The notes beneath the pieces were generated by a model. The model searched no databases, was not told where the DNA came from, and saw nothing but the letters and a program-made list of their open reading frames with translations. From contig NZ_MCGV01000001.1 of assembly GCF_001705235.1 (NCBI RefSeq), forward strand, positions 930,001 to 994,000: DNA of 64,000 bases, read 5' to 3'. This document shows positions 18,308 to 26,602 of the stretch, piece by piece. This DNA is from Clostridium pasteurianum (lineage in GTDB: Bacteria; Bacillota; Clostridia; Clostridiales; Clostridiaceae). Both the position numbers and the translations under genes were made by a program. The first letter of the stretch is position 1. Each line of letters starts with the position of its first letter.

Positions 18308-18769
18308 ATGACTAATATAAAAAATTTTTGTGCTTCCCTTATAAATAGTAAGAAAACTAAACATCTCACAAAATTCAGCTGTGTTGGATGCTTGAATACT
18401 TTAATAGATTTTATATTATTTTCGGTTTTAAATAGTTTATTAGGAGTAAATTATGTTACAAGTCAAGTAGTATCATATGGGGGTGGAACTTTAAACAGCT
18501 ATCTATGTAACAAATTTTGGACTTTCACTGACACCAGGCAAAAGAAAAAAACGACAAGTGAAATAGTACAATTTATTGTTGTTAATTCCGCTTCTTTAGG
18601 AGTAAGTTTAATAGTCCTCAGTGTATTAATGGGTAATAAATCTATAAATTCATTTTTAGCTAAAATACTCTCCATGGTATTAGCGCAAGTAGTTAACTTC
18701 CTAGGTTATAGGTTTTTGGTTTTTGGTAAAGCAGATAAATCAAAGTTTTTTAGAAACAAAATAGCTTAA
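18308..18769 (+). CDS. GtrA family membrane protein
   Basis: A 153-residue protein with four predicted membrane helices and the GtrA signature (KFSCVGCLNTLIDFILFSVL, SYGGGTLNSYLCNKFWTF, VVNFLGYRFLVFG). GtrA proteins are thought to translocate or help transfer undecaprenyl-linked sugars for cell-surface glycosylation. The ATG at 18308 follows GAAGGGGTGA; the in-frame GTG 9 bases earlier lies in the ribosome site. It stands alone, without an adjacent glycosyltransferase, so its partner is elsewhere. Confidence 0.88.
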   Translation: MTNIKNFCASLINSKKTKHLTKFSCVGCLNTLIDFILFSVLNSLLGVNYVTSQVVSYGGGTLNSYLCNKFWTFTDTRQKKKTTSEIVQFIVVNSASLGVSLIVLSVLMGNKSINSFLAKILSMVLAQVVNFLGYRFLVFGKADKSKFFRNKIA

Positions 18770-18841
18770 TTAAGCACAAATATTATCATTCTTATTAATA
18801 ATATGCATGAATTTTATTAAAACTAGGAAGAATAAAACTAA

Positions 18842-19590
18842 AGCGGTGTTATATTACTAAGTTTCCCATTAAATTTAGCTGTATATCTGTTTCCATTTTT
18901 AATTTATTTAGGTGAACTAATAGTACAACATAATGTTTATTTGCTGATTTCTAATGGTATAAACGGATTAATTTTCTTTTTAACAGCAATTTTACTTTCA
19001 ACAGTAATTTATAATTATCATTATGATGCAATAGCTAAAAATCTAATTTTAGAAAAAACCAACTTAAAATTAGACTATATGTCAAATCATGATCCTTCAA
19101 CAAGGCTTTTAAATTGAAGGAGTTTTGGAACTCGCGTTGCAAAAAAATGAAGATTATTGCTGAGAACAAAAATAAGTCAGCACTTATTCTAGTAGATATT
19201 GATCATTTTAAATATGTAAACAATAAATTAGGTCATCCAGTAGGAGACATTGTGCTTAAGGAATTAAGTCATATTTTAATGAATCATATAAAAGCTAATG
19301 ATTTAGCTACTCGCTGGGGAGGTGAAGAGTTTCTTATATTTCTTTTTGAAACTTCAATTGATGAAGCTTATGAGTTAGCTGACAATATTAGGTTAACCGT
19401 TCAAAATAAAGTTATAATAACTGAAAAATTTCAAATACAGATAACTGCAAGTTTTGGAATATCTATATTAAAAGATAATTTTTCAAACTCTTTTAATGAT
19501 TCATATAAAGCTGCAGATGCTGCTATCTATCGAGCTAAGGAACAAGGTAGAAACAAAGTTATAATAGCACCTCTAGATATTAAAGGGTAA
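18842..19590 (+). pseudogene. Decayed diguanylate cyclase (GGDEF) gene
   Basis: From 18842 one frame reads about 83 codons with two hydrophobic segments, then LDYMSNHDPSTRLLN, the normal entry to a GGDEF domain, and hits TGA at 19088. The next residues RSFGTRVAKK continue in the same frame, then stop again. The rest of the domain (ALILVDIDHFKYVNNKLGH, RWGGEEFLIF, ASFGIS, AADAAIYRAKEQGRNKV) is in another frame up to 19590. No start codon precedes 18842 before a stop. A nonsense change and a frameshift therefore split the gene. The GGEEF catalytic motif itself is intact, but the downstream half lacks a well-placed start, so it is probably not expressed. Confidence 0.8.
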
Positions 19591-19668
19591 ATCACCTTAT
19601 AAATATCATATAATATTTTTGTCACAATATAATGAACTATTCATGTTTACAAAACCATATATAAGTAC

Positions 19669-19704
19669 AAATGAACTAACCTACTTAATTCATCTAGTTC
19701 ATTT
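19669..19704 (-). terminator. Possible terminator of the helicase-exonuclease pair
   Basis: AAATGAACTA and TAGTTCATTT form a 10-bp stem with a 16-base loop at the stop codon of the exonuclease gene. On the minus strand it is followed by GTACTTATAT, only weakly T-rich. Confidence 0.4.
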
Positions 19705-20450
19705 TATTTGTCCATAAACTGTCCAGTTTTTCCCATTATATAAGCAAGCTTTATTATGGATTTCTCTTCTTCTGACATTTCTCTATCATACATTTTTTCA
19801 AACTGATTTATTAAGGCAGCTGTATCAATTTTTCCTTTAGGCTTTGTAACTCTTTTGTTAAAATTAAGTTCGTAGATACTAGGTTTTATAGTATCATCAT
19901 AAATATGCTTGAAAACTTCTGCGGTATAATAAGCATCATTAAAAGCATTATGAAATTCACCATTATCAGGCATATTTAAAAGCTCTACGGCGTTTTTTAA
20001 ACCAATTCTAGATTTATTAGGTGTATTAAAATATTTTGAAGCATACTTTTGAACATCAATGCAGAGTTTAGGAATTGGTGAAATTGATAAATTATAAAAT
20101 TTTATATTTCTTAGAAGTTCTTTAATATCACCTGTTCCCCAAACACATAATATTGCTTCATCTTTATCAATAAATTGCAAAAAATCTTCATAAACAGGCA
20201 CAAAGCTTTTGCAGGAACTAACTTTGTCATTAGTTATTTTTGTTAAGCTTTCTACATAAGGATGAATGCTAGGATAAACAGTAGGTTTAATGAGAGCATT
20301 AAATTTAGAAACTGTTTCAAAGCTTTCGTTAAGCTTTAATGCTCCAATTTGAATAATTTCAAAAGGCAAACTTAAAGCATTATTGGATTCAGTGTCGGTA
20401 GAATCTAAATACTTTTGATTAAATTCTAAATCGTATATTATATAATTCAT
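19704..20450 (-). CDS. DEDDh 3'-5' exonuclease
   Basis: A 248-residue protein with the DEDDh exonuclease motifs: YDLEFNQ (ExoI Asp/Glu), the middle region WGTGDIKELLRNIKFYN (ExoII Asp), and HNAFNDAYYTAEVF (ExoIII His and Asp). Relatives include DNA polymerase III epsilon-type and KapD-like exonucleases. The ATG at 20450 is chosen because GGTGGGAG precedes it. It starts 2 bases after the helicase stop, so the two are translated from one message, suggesting joint work on nucleic acid ends. DNA versus RNA substrate cannot be told. Confidence 0.88.
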   Translation of the reverse strand: MNYIIYDLEFNQKYLDSTDTESNNALSLPFEIIQIGALKLNESFETVSKFNALIKPTVYPSIHPYVESLTKITNDKVSSCKSFVPVYEDFLQFIDKDEAILCVWGTGDIKELLRNIKFYNLSISPIPKLCIDVQKYASKYFNTPNKSRIGLKNAVELLNMPDNGEFHNAFNDAYYTAEVFKHIYDDTIKPSIYELNFNKRVTKPKGKIDTAALINQFEKMYDREMSEEEKSIIKLAYIMGKTGQFMDK

Positions 20451-20452
20451 AG

Positions 20453-22453
20453 TTACTCCCACCTTTTCATAAGCTTACAATTCAAAAGCACGCTGGTATC
20501 AAACTTCCTAACATCATCCTTAAACTTTATTTCAGTCACATCATCATCAATGCTTAAAATTTCCCCTACGCCAAAGGAAACATGCTCAACCTTATCCCCT
20601 TTTTTATATTTTCCTTCAAAATCATTTAATTTAAGATTGCATTCCTTTATAAATCTCGAAGGTTTACGTACACAGCCTTTAAGTTCATTTGTAATGGAAA
20701 TCCATAAATTTTCTATTGCCCGGGTAATTCCAACATAAAAAAGTCTTCTCTCCTCTTCTATGTTATCTGGAATGCTGTTTTTGTGCGGTATATTTTCCTC
20801 GTCACAGTTTATTATAAAAACATTTTTAAACTCCATTCCCTTTACACCGTGAATAGTGCTCAGCAGTACCGTGTCCCTATTATTATCAAATTTATTTTCT
20901 TTTATTTTTTCCTTGACCTCTTCTATATGTGCAAGGAACATCATTATGCTGTTGTAGCCATCACATGAGCTTTTAAATTCCTGTATTATGTCCATCATTT
21001 CTTCTACATCCATACTTCTCTTCTTGCAATAATCTTGAATGTACTCTCCATATCCCAAATCAGAAATTACAAGCTGTACAGCACTTAATAATGACATTTT
21101 GTTTAATGATTCTACTTTCTTTTGAAGTTTTTCAATGTCCTTAATTTGAAATATCGGAAGGTCCTCTATATTTTTAAGTATGTCAAAAACATTTTCCTTA
21201 TATCTATAATTTTTTACCTTCTGAAGATTTATTTTGCTTATGTATCTAAAGGGTCTATTTATTATTCTAAGAAAACTTTGTCTATCAAAACCATCTACAC
21301 TCAATCTCAAATAAGCTGCAATATCCTTACATATGAAATGTTCAAAAAAATTGTATTCTCTATCTAGAAATTTAAAGGGAATGCTCTTTCTTATGAAACT
21401 ATCAATTAAACTTCTGCTTTCCACATTAGTTCTATATAAAATAGCATTGTCTGAATATTTATAACCTGATACTTCCCTTAATTTTTGTATTTCCATTGTT
21501 ATTTTATCAGCTTGAACATTTTCATTTTGACTATTTATTATAGATATATTTCCATCACCGTGATTATACGCAGTTATATTTTTTAGATTTCTTTTTTTAT
21601 TATTTTCTATTAGATACTTAGAAATTTTAACTATATTATTTGTGCTTCTATAGTTAGTATTTAAGAAAAACTTTTTGCCACTGTGAAATATTTTATCAAA
21701 ATCTACCATACAATCAGGTCTTGAACCTCTAAACGAATATATGCACTGATCCTCATCACCAACCGCATATATACTGCTTTCTTCACTAAACATTTTTAAG
21801 AGACGTATTTGAAGTGAATCAGAGTCCTGAAATTCATCTACAAGAACATATTTAAATAATTTCCTGTAGCCATCAAGGAGCCTTGAATTATTTTGGAACA
21901 GCTCCACAGCCTGCAATTGAAGGTCATCAAAATCCATGAGTGAATTCTGAAGTTTGTATTCCTCATATTTATCAAAGCATTCGAAAAATATCTTACTGTC
22001 TATTTTAGCTTTAAATTCCTCTCTTGATGTACTACCATTTTTAAAACTTGATATATCATTTATTACTTCTCTAACTTTATCATCATTTATTTCATCCATG
22101 TATTTTATGAGTACAGCTTTGATTATATTGTATTTTTGAACTTCCTGTATTATATTTATATTTCCCCTATATCTTGATAGTATCTTATAAAATAAGCTAT
22201 GAAATGTTCCAAAAAAAGGAGTTCGCTTATTCTTAAAATAGCTTATGTACCTTTTTTTCATATTAACAGCAGCTGCTTTTGTAAAAGTTATTACTATAAT
22301 ATTATCAGTTGAAACTTTTCTCTCATTGATTAAATATGCCACTCTATTTATTATTACACTCGTTTTACCGCTTCCTGGCGCAGCAATAACAATGGCATTT
22401 TTAGCCTCAGTCGTTACTGCCTTTTCTTGATAGTCATCCAATCTATATTCCAT
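20453..22453 (-). CDS. UvrD/PcrA-type superfamily 1 DNA helicase
   Basis: A 666-residue SF1A helicase with all main motifs in order: Walker A APGSGKTSVIINR, IVITFTKAAA (Ia), VLVDEFQDSDSLQI (II), GDEDQCIYSFRGSRPD (III), NTNYRS (IV), STIHGVKGMEFKNVF (V) and EERRLFYVGITRA (VI). The C-terminus (KKGDKVEHVSFGVGEIL) resembles the PcrA/UvrD C-terminal Tudor-like domain. It is shorter than housekeeping PcrA and is probably an accessory 3'-5' helicase. It precedes the exonuclease gene by 2 bases. Confidence 0.92.
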   Translation of the reverse strand: MEYRLDDYQEKAVTTEAKNAIVIAAPGSGKTSVIINRVAYLINERKVSTDNIIVITFTKAAAVNMKKRYISYFKNKRTPFFGTFHSLFYKILSRYRGNINIIQEVQKYNIIKAVLIKYMDEINDDKVREVINDISSFKNGSTSREEFKAKIDSKIFFECFDKYEEYKLQNSLMDFDDLQLQAVELFQNNSRLLDGYRKLFKYVLVDEFQDSDSLQIRLLKMFSEESSIYAVGDEDQCIYSFRGSRPDCMVDFDKIFHSGKKFFLNTNYRSTNNIVKISKYLIENNKKRNLKNITAYNHGDGNISIINSQNENVQADKITMEIQKLREVSGYKYSDNAILYRTNVESRSLIDSFIRKSIPFKFLDREYNFFEHFICKDIAAYLRLSVDGFDRQSFLRIINRPFRYISKINLQKVKNYRYKENVFDILKNIEDLPIFQIKDIEKLQKKVESLNKMSLLSAVQLVISDLGYGEYIQDYCKKRSMDVEEMMDIIQEFKSSCDGYNSIMMFLAHIEEVKEKIKENKFDNNRDTVLLSTIHGVKGMEFKNVFIINCDEENIPHKNSIPDNIEEERRLFYVGITRAIENLWISITNELKGCVRKPSRFIKECNLKLNDFEGKYKKGDKVEHVSFGVGEILSIDDDVTEIKFKDDVRKFDTSVLLNCKLMKRWE

Positions 22454-22585
22454 TGTATAAAATTCTCCTTCATAACCTTAGTTCCCTATGTATTAACTTT
22501 GCTCCGCTCGTTAATAGGTTAGTATAAACGCACCACACTTCAGCTTTAGCTGATTACAACCTTTTTCGTCTTATTAGATGATGAA

Positions 22586-22677
22586 TAAACCTCAACTAAC
22601 AATTTGTACATGTACCATAATGCTTTGATGCTAGCATTTTTCATTCTTATATGATTTCAAGTTTGCCTTTGGTTCCC
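22586..22677. repeat. Palindrome family B, copy 1 (partly decayed)
   Basis: Left arm with TTTGTACATGTACCATAATGCT, loop, then AGCATTTTT and a diverged right arm ending TTGCCTTTGGTTCCC. It shares core and outer sequence with the adjacent copy at 22681 and the copy at 30032, but the right inner arm no longer pairs well. Confidence 0.75.
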
Positions 22678-22680
22678 ACT

Positions 22681-22778
22681 AGGGAAGCCCGCTCAACTAA
22701 TAATTTATGCAAGTACCATAATGCTTTGATGCTAGCATTTTGGTACATGCATAAATTAAGTTTGGCTTTGGGTTCCCT
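22681..22778. repeat. Palindrome family B, copy 2 (intact)
   Basis: 98-bp palindrome with arms of about 45 bp. Left begins AGGGAAGCCC and reaches ATGCAAGTACCATAATGCT; the right arm reversed gives AGGGAACCC and ATGCATGTACCAAAATGCT. The apical loop is TTGATGCT. It lies directly beside copy 1, upstream of pncB. Confidence 0.88.
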
Positions 22779-22993
22779 ATAAATTATACTCACATTTGCA
22801 TTAGTTATACCAGTGCAGCATAAAAATACTTTTGCAGTGGTATGCTATTACCTATTCAAAAGCTATTGTAATAATTTAAATATGGTATTAGAATAAATTA
22901 TAATGTGAAATTATACATTAAGTATATATAATTTTATAAAAGCTTTAAAGATAAGCACATAAAATACAGCATATAATGATAGGGGAAATATTT

Positions 22994-24475
22994 ATGGAAT
23001 TCAAAAAAAATTTTGATATTAAAAATGAAAGAAATCTAACCATGCTTGTAGATTTTTATGAGCTGACGATGGGAAATGGATACTTAAATCAAAAAGTTGG
23101 AAATAAAATAGCTTATTTTGATATGTTCTTCAGAAGAGTACCTGATAACGGCGGCTACTGCATAATGGCAGGAGTTCAACAACTCACTGAATACCTTTCA
23201 AATTTAAGATTCACAAAAGATGATATAGAGTATTTAAGAAGTAAACATCAATTTTCTGAAGAATTTCTTAATTACCTTTCAAATTTCAAATTTGAATGCG
23301 ATGTATGGGCCGTTCCTGAGGGAAATCCTGTATTTCCAAATGAGCCTTTAGTTACAGTAAGAGGTCCTGCAATTCAGGCACAATTTGTTGAGACTATGAT
23401 ACTTTTAACAATAAACCATCAAACACTAATTGCAACTAAATCAAATAGAATTTGTAGAGCTGCTGGCAAAAGACCTGTTATGGAATTCGGTTCTAGAAGG
23501 GCTCAAGGATACGATGGTGCAATTTATGGTGCAAGAGCGGCTGTAATCGGAGGATGCAGCTCAACAGCATGTACTATATCGGAAGAAATGTTCGGTGTAA
23601 ATGCCGTTGGAACCATGGCTCACAGCTGGATTCAATTATTTGATAATGAATATGAGGCTTTTAAAGCCTGGGCTGAAGTATATCCCGATAATTGTGTTCT
23701 TTTAATAGATACTTATAATGTTTTAAAATCCGGTCTTCCAAATGCCATAAAAGTTTTTGATGAAGTTTTAAAACCTCAAGGTATACGACCTGCCGGAATA
23801 AGGATTGATAGTGGTGATATCACTTACCTTACAAAAAAATGCAGAAAAATCTTAGATGATGCAGGATATGCTGATGCTAAAATTGTAATTTCAAACTCTC
23901 TTGATGAGCATATAATAACTGATGTTCTTCTTCAAGGTGCTAACATTGACAGTTTCGGTGTTGGTGAAAGATTAATAACTGCAAGCTCAGAGCCCGTATT
24001 TGGCGGTGTATTTAAGCTTTGTGCTGTTGAAAATGATGACGGCACTATAGTACCTAAAATTAAAATAAGTGAAAATGAAGAAAAGATAACAAATCCAGGT
24101 TTTAAAAAAATCTATAGAATATTTGATAAAGACACAGATAAAGCTCTGGCAGATTTAATTACCTTAAATGATGAGGTTATTGATGAGTCTAAACCTCTTG
24201 AAATATTTAATCCTGTTTATACCTGGAAAAAGAAGAGACTCACTAACTATTACGTGAAAAATCTAAGAGTTCAAATATTTAAAAAAGGAAAACTCACATA
24301 TGAAAATCCTGAAGTTTTAAAAATAAGGGATATAGCTAAAGAAGAAACAGAAAAGCTTTGGCCAGAAGTCTTAAGACTTGAAAATCCACATACTTATTAT
24401 GTCGACCTTTCCAAAAAACTCTGGAACGTAAAATATAATTTACTAGAAAAATTTTCAAATGAATTTAATAGCTAG
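22994..24475 (+). CDS. pncB: Nicotinate phosphoribosyltransferase
   Basis: A 493-residue enzyme of the nicotinate phosphoribosyltransferase family, salvaging nicotinate to nicotinate mononucleotide. Motifs: LVDFYELTMGNGYL at the N-terminus, MEFGSRRAQGYDGAIYGARA, IRIDSGDITYLTKKCRKIL and FGVGERLITASSEPVFGGVFKL. The ATG at 22994 has AGGGGAAATATTT ahead; an in-frame ATG 18 bases upstream has none. It is followed after 17 bases by an aminotransferase gene. Together with nadABC at the window start, both NAD synthesis and salvage are represented. The upstream 500 bases hold two family-B palindromes and presumably its promoter. Confidence 0.94.
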   Translation: MEFKKNFDIKNERNLTMLVDFYELTMGNGYLNQKVGNKIAYFDMFFRRVPDNGGYCIMAGVQQLTEYLSNLRFTKDDIEYLRSKHQFSEEFLNYLSNFKFECDVWAVPEGNPVFPNEPLVTVRGPAIQAQFVETMILLTINHQTLIATKSNRICRAAGKRPVMEFGSRRAQGYDGAIYGARAAVIGGCSSTACTISEEMFGVNAVGTMAHSWIQLFDNEYEAFKAWAEVYPDNCVLLIDTYNVLKSGLPNAIKVFDEVLKPQGIRPAGIRIDSGDITYLTKKCRKILDDAGYADAKIVISNSLDEHIITDVLLQGANIDSFGVGERLITASSEPVFGGVFKLCAVENDDGTIVPKIKISENEEKITNPGFKKIYRIFDKDTDKALADLITLNDEVIDESKPLEIFNPVYTWKKKRLTNYYVKNLRVQIFKKGKLTYENPEVLKIRDIAKEETEKLWPEVLRLENPHTYYVDLSKKLWNVKYNLLEKFSNEFNS

Positions 24476-24492
24476 ATAAGGGGGATGTTAAA

Positions 24493-25683
24493 TTGAAATT
24501 TTCAAAAAGAATATGTAATATGGATTTTTCACCAATTAGAAAATTAGGTCCCTACGCAGATGCTGCAGAAAAAAATGGTATAAAAGTTTATCATTTAAAT
24601 ATAGGTCAACCTGACGTAAAAACACCAGATACATTTTTTCAGGGTGTTACTAATTACAATGAAACAATAGTTAAATATTCCGCTTCACAGGGAATAGATA
24701 CTTTAATAGATAGTTTTATAAGATCTTTATCTGATTCCAATATATACTTTGATAAAGATGAAATAATGATAACTCATGGTGGCAGCGAAGCTATACAATT
24801 TGCTATAATGGCAACCTGCGATGCTGGTGACGAAATACTGACACCTGAACCCTTTTATTCTAATTACAATGGTTTTGCACAAATTTCAGATGCAAAAATA
24901 GTACCTTTTGAAACAAAAATAGAAAATAACTTTCATCTTCCACCTAAAGAAGAAATTGTTTCAAAAATAACAGATAAAACTAAGTGTATATTGCTTTCAA
25001 ATCCATGTAATCCTACTGGAACTGTTTATTCATATGAAGAAATGAAGATGCTTGGTGAAATTGCAAAGGAATATGACTTATTTATAATATCTGATGAGGT
25101 TTACAGACAATTTATATTTGGAAATGTTCCATATACCTCAAGTATACATTTAACGGATATTTTAGATAGAGTTATACTTGTTGATAGCATATCCAAACAT
25201 TACAGTGCCTGTGGTGCTAGAATTGGACTTGTAGCTTCGAAAAATAAAGAATTAATTCACGAAATACTAAAATTGTGTCAGGCAAGACTTTGTGTATCAA
25301 CCATTGAACAATATGCTGCAGCAAATCTCATAAATACTATGGGAAGCTACATAACGGATGTTAAAATGGAATACAAAAGAAGAAGAGATATTATGTATGA
25401 TGGTCTTACAAGCATACCTGGAATTGTTTGTAGTAAACCAGAAGGTGCATTTTATATACTTGCAAAACTTCCTGTTGATGATTCAGATAAATTTGCTAAG
25501 TGGCTTCTTACAGATTTTTCATACAAAAATGAAACTGTAATGTTTGCCCCAGCTTCAGGCTTCTACGCAACACCTGGTCTTGGAAAAAATGAAGCAAGAT
25601 TTTCATATTGTACAAGTATAGAGGATATACAGAACTCAATGGTTATACTACAAAAAGCTCTTGACGAATACAAAGAAAAATAA
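24493..25683 (+). CDS. Class I aminotransferase (aspartate aminotransferase type)
   Basis: A 396-residue fold-type I PLP enzyme. Motifs: YSASQGIDTL, GGSEAIQFA (phosphate), SNPCNPTGTVYS, ISDEVYRQFIFG (cofactor Asp), and the PLP lysine in DSISKHYSACGARIG. Start is TTG after AGGGGG at normal spacing; no ATG or GTG is better placed. Probably transaminates aspartate or a similar amino acid; substrate is inferred from family resemblance. The second gene after pncB. Its final codons and TAA stop lie inside the left arm of a long palindromic element that begins at 25672. Confidence 0.88.
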   Translation: MKFSKRICNMDFSPIRKLGPYADAAEKNGIKVYHLNIGQPDVKTPDTFFQGVTNYNETIVKYSASQGIDTLIDSFIRSLSDSNIYFDKDEIMITHGGSEAIQFAIMATCDAGDEILTPEPFYSNYNGFAQISDAKIVPFETKIENNFHLPPKEEIVSKITDKTKCILLSNPCNPTGTVYSYEEMKMLGEIAKEYDLFIISDEVYRQFIFGNVPYTSSIHLTDILDRVILVDSISKHYSACGARIGLVASKNKELIHEILKLCQARLCVSTIEQYAAANLINTMGSYITDVKMEYKRRRDIMYDGLTSIPGIVCSKPEGAFYILAKLPVDDSDKFAKWLLTDFSYKNETVMFAPASGFYATPGLGKNEARFSYCTSIEDIQNSMVILQKALDEYKEK

Positions 25684-25955
25684 CAGTGATTTAGAACATT
25701 AAAAAAATTCTATGAATCTTATCATAACTGGGGTTTGGGTCAAGGACCCATTATCCTTCTTTATAAAATACAGGCTATCTTAATATTTAAAGCTAACAAC
25801 TTTTAATTTATTAATTCAAAATCATAAAATACTAAGAGTTTTGAATAACTCACTTACATTCAAACAAATTCAAAACTCTACGTATTTTATGATTTTTTTA
25901 TCAAGATTTATTAGAATTTTTTTAAATCGTTCCCAAATCACTGTTATTTTTCTTT
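25672..25955. repeat. Long palindromic element, copy 2, with insertion in left arm
   Basis: The outermost 21 bases (25672-25692) are a perfect inverted match to 25935-25955, and the left one includes the last codons and TAA of the aminotransferase gene. Further in, AAAAAAATTCTA matches on both sides. The left arm is then interrupted at about 25722-25816 by unrelated sequence holding a small hairpin (TGGGTC-AAG-GACCCA). The inner stem is AATCATAAAATACTAAGAG / AATCATAAAATACGTAGAG, and the centre is AATAACTCACTTACATTC plus AAACAAATT. Confidence 0.88.
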
Positions 25956-25957
25956 AA

Positions 25958-26011
25958 GAGTAAAGCAAGGAAAAAATTCCTCCGTGCATACGGAATTTTA
26001 GGCGTAAATAA
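25958..26011. repeat. Hairpin module S, forward copy
   Basis: GAGTAAAGCAAGG followed by the hairpin AAATTCCTCCGT-GCAT-ACGGAATTT and GTAAATAA. By eye 51 of 54 positions match the inverted copy at 33581-33634. Downstream, 26012-26093 holds another hairpin (GCTGAC / GTCAGC) and CAGGTAATAGGTTTTT, partly shared in inverted form with about 33500-33560. Confidence 0.85.
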
Positions 26012-26214
26012 TGCTTTTGAGGTATTATTAGTTTGTGGGAGGCTGACATCACTTCGTCCGTCAGCAGGTAATAGGTTTTTAACAAATCTCGTACAATATA
26101 AAAGCTCTTATCATATGCGAATTATTTTAAAAGTTTAGCCCTATATAAACTTTTAATTCAGATTTTCCACATCAATGTGGAAGAAAATCTTCCTTGCCTT
26201 TATACCCTCCATGC

Positions 26215-26332
26215 GAAGTAACAGTATTTTGAGAACATTTTAAATAAAACTCAATAAGACTTTGCTCCAAATAATGAAAATACCTAGTAATTTTAATTTG
26301 TCTGAGCTTCTTTTCAGCGAGTTATTAAACAT
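26215..26332. repeat. Long palindromic element, half copy 3a
   Basis: Left arm beginning GAAGTAACAGTATTTTGAGA, inner ACTTTGCTCCAAATAATGAA, and the centre AATTTGTCTGAGCTTCTTTT plus CAGCGAGTTATT. The right arm is missing and is replaced by the hairpin module of the next element. Confidence 0.8.
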
Positions 26333-26406
26333 CTAGCCACGAATAAATTTTTAGCCCAGATTTTCCGCAGCAGAGCGGAAGAAAATCTTCCTTGCCCTTA
26401 TCCTAT

Positions 26407-26600
26407 GTGAAGTAACGGTATTTTGAGAACGATTTAAATAAAGCTCAATAAGACTAAGCTCCAAATAATGAAAAGACTTAGTAATTTTAATTTGTCTGAG
26501 CTTCTTTTCAGCGAGTTATTAAAATTTCTTAGTATTTTCATTATTTGGAGCTTAGTCTTATGAGTTTTATTTAATGTTCTAAAATACTGTTACTTCGCAC
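26407..26600. repeat. Long palindromic element, copy 3b
   Basis: Complete palindrome of 194 bp. Left outer arm GTGAAGTAACGGTATTTTGA; the right arm reversed gives GTGCGAAGTAACAGTATTTT. Inner arms match over AAGACTAAGCTCCAAATAAT. The centre is in the opposite orientation to copies 1, 2, 5 and 7. GAAGTAACAGT occurs again directly beyond the right end, across the thrC stop codon. Confidence 0.9.
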
Positions 26601-26602
26601 TG

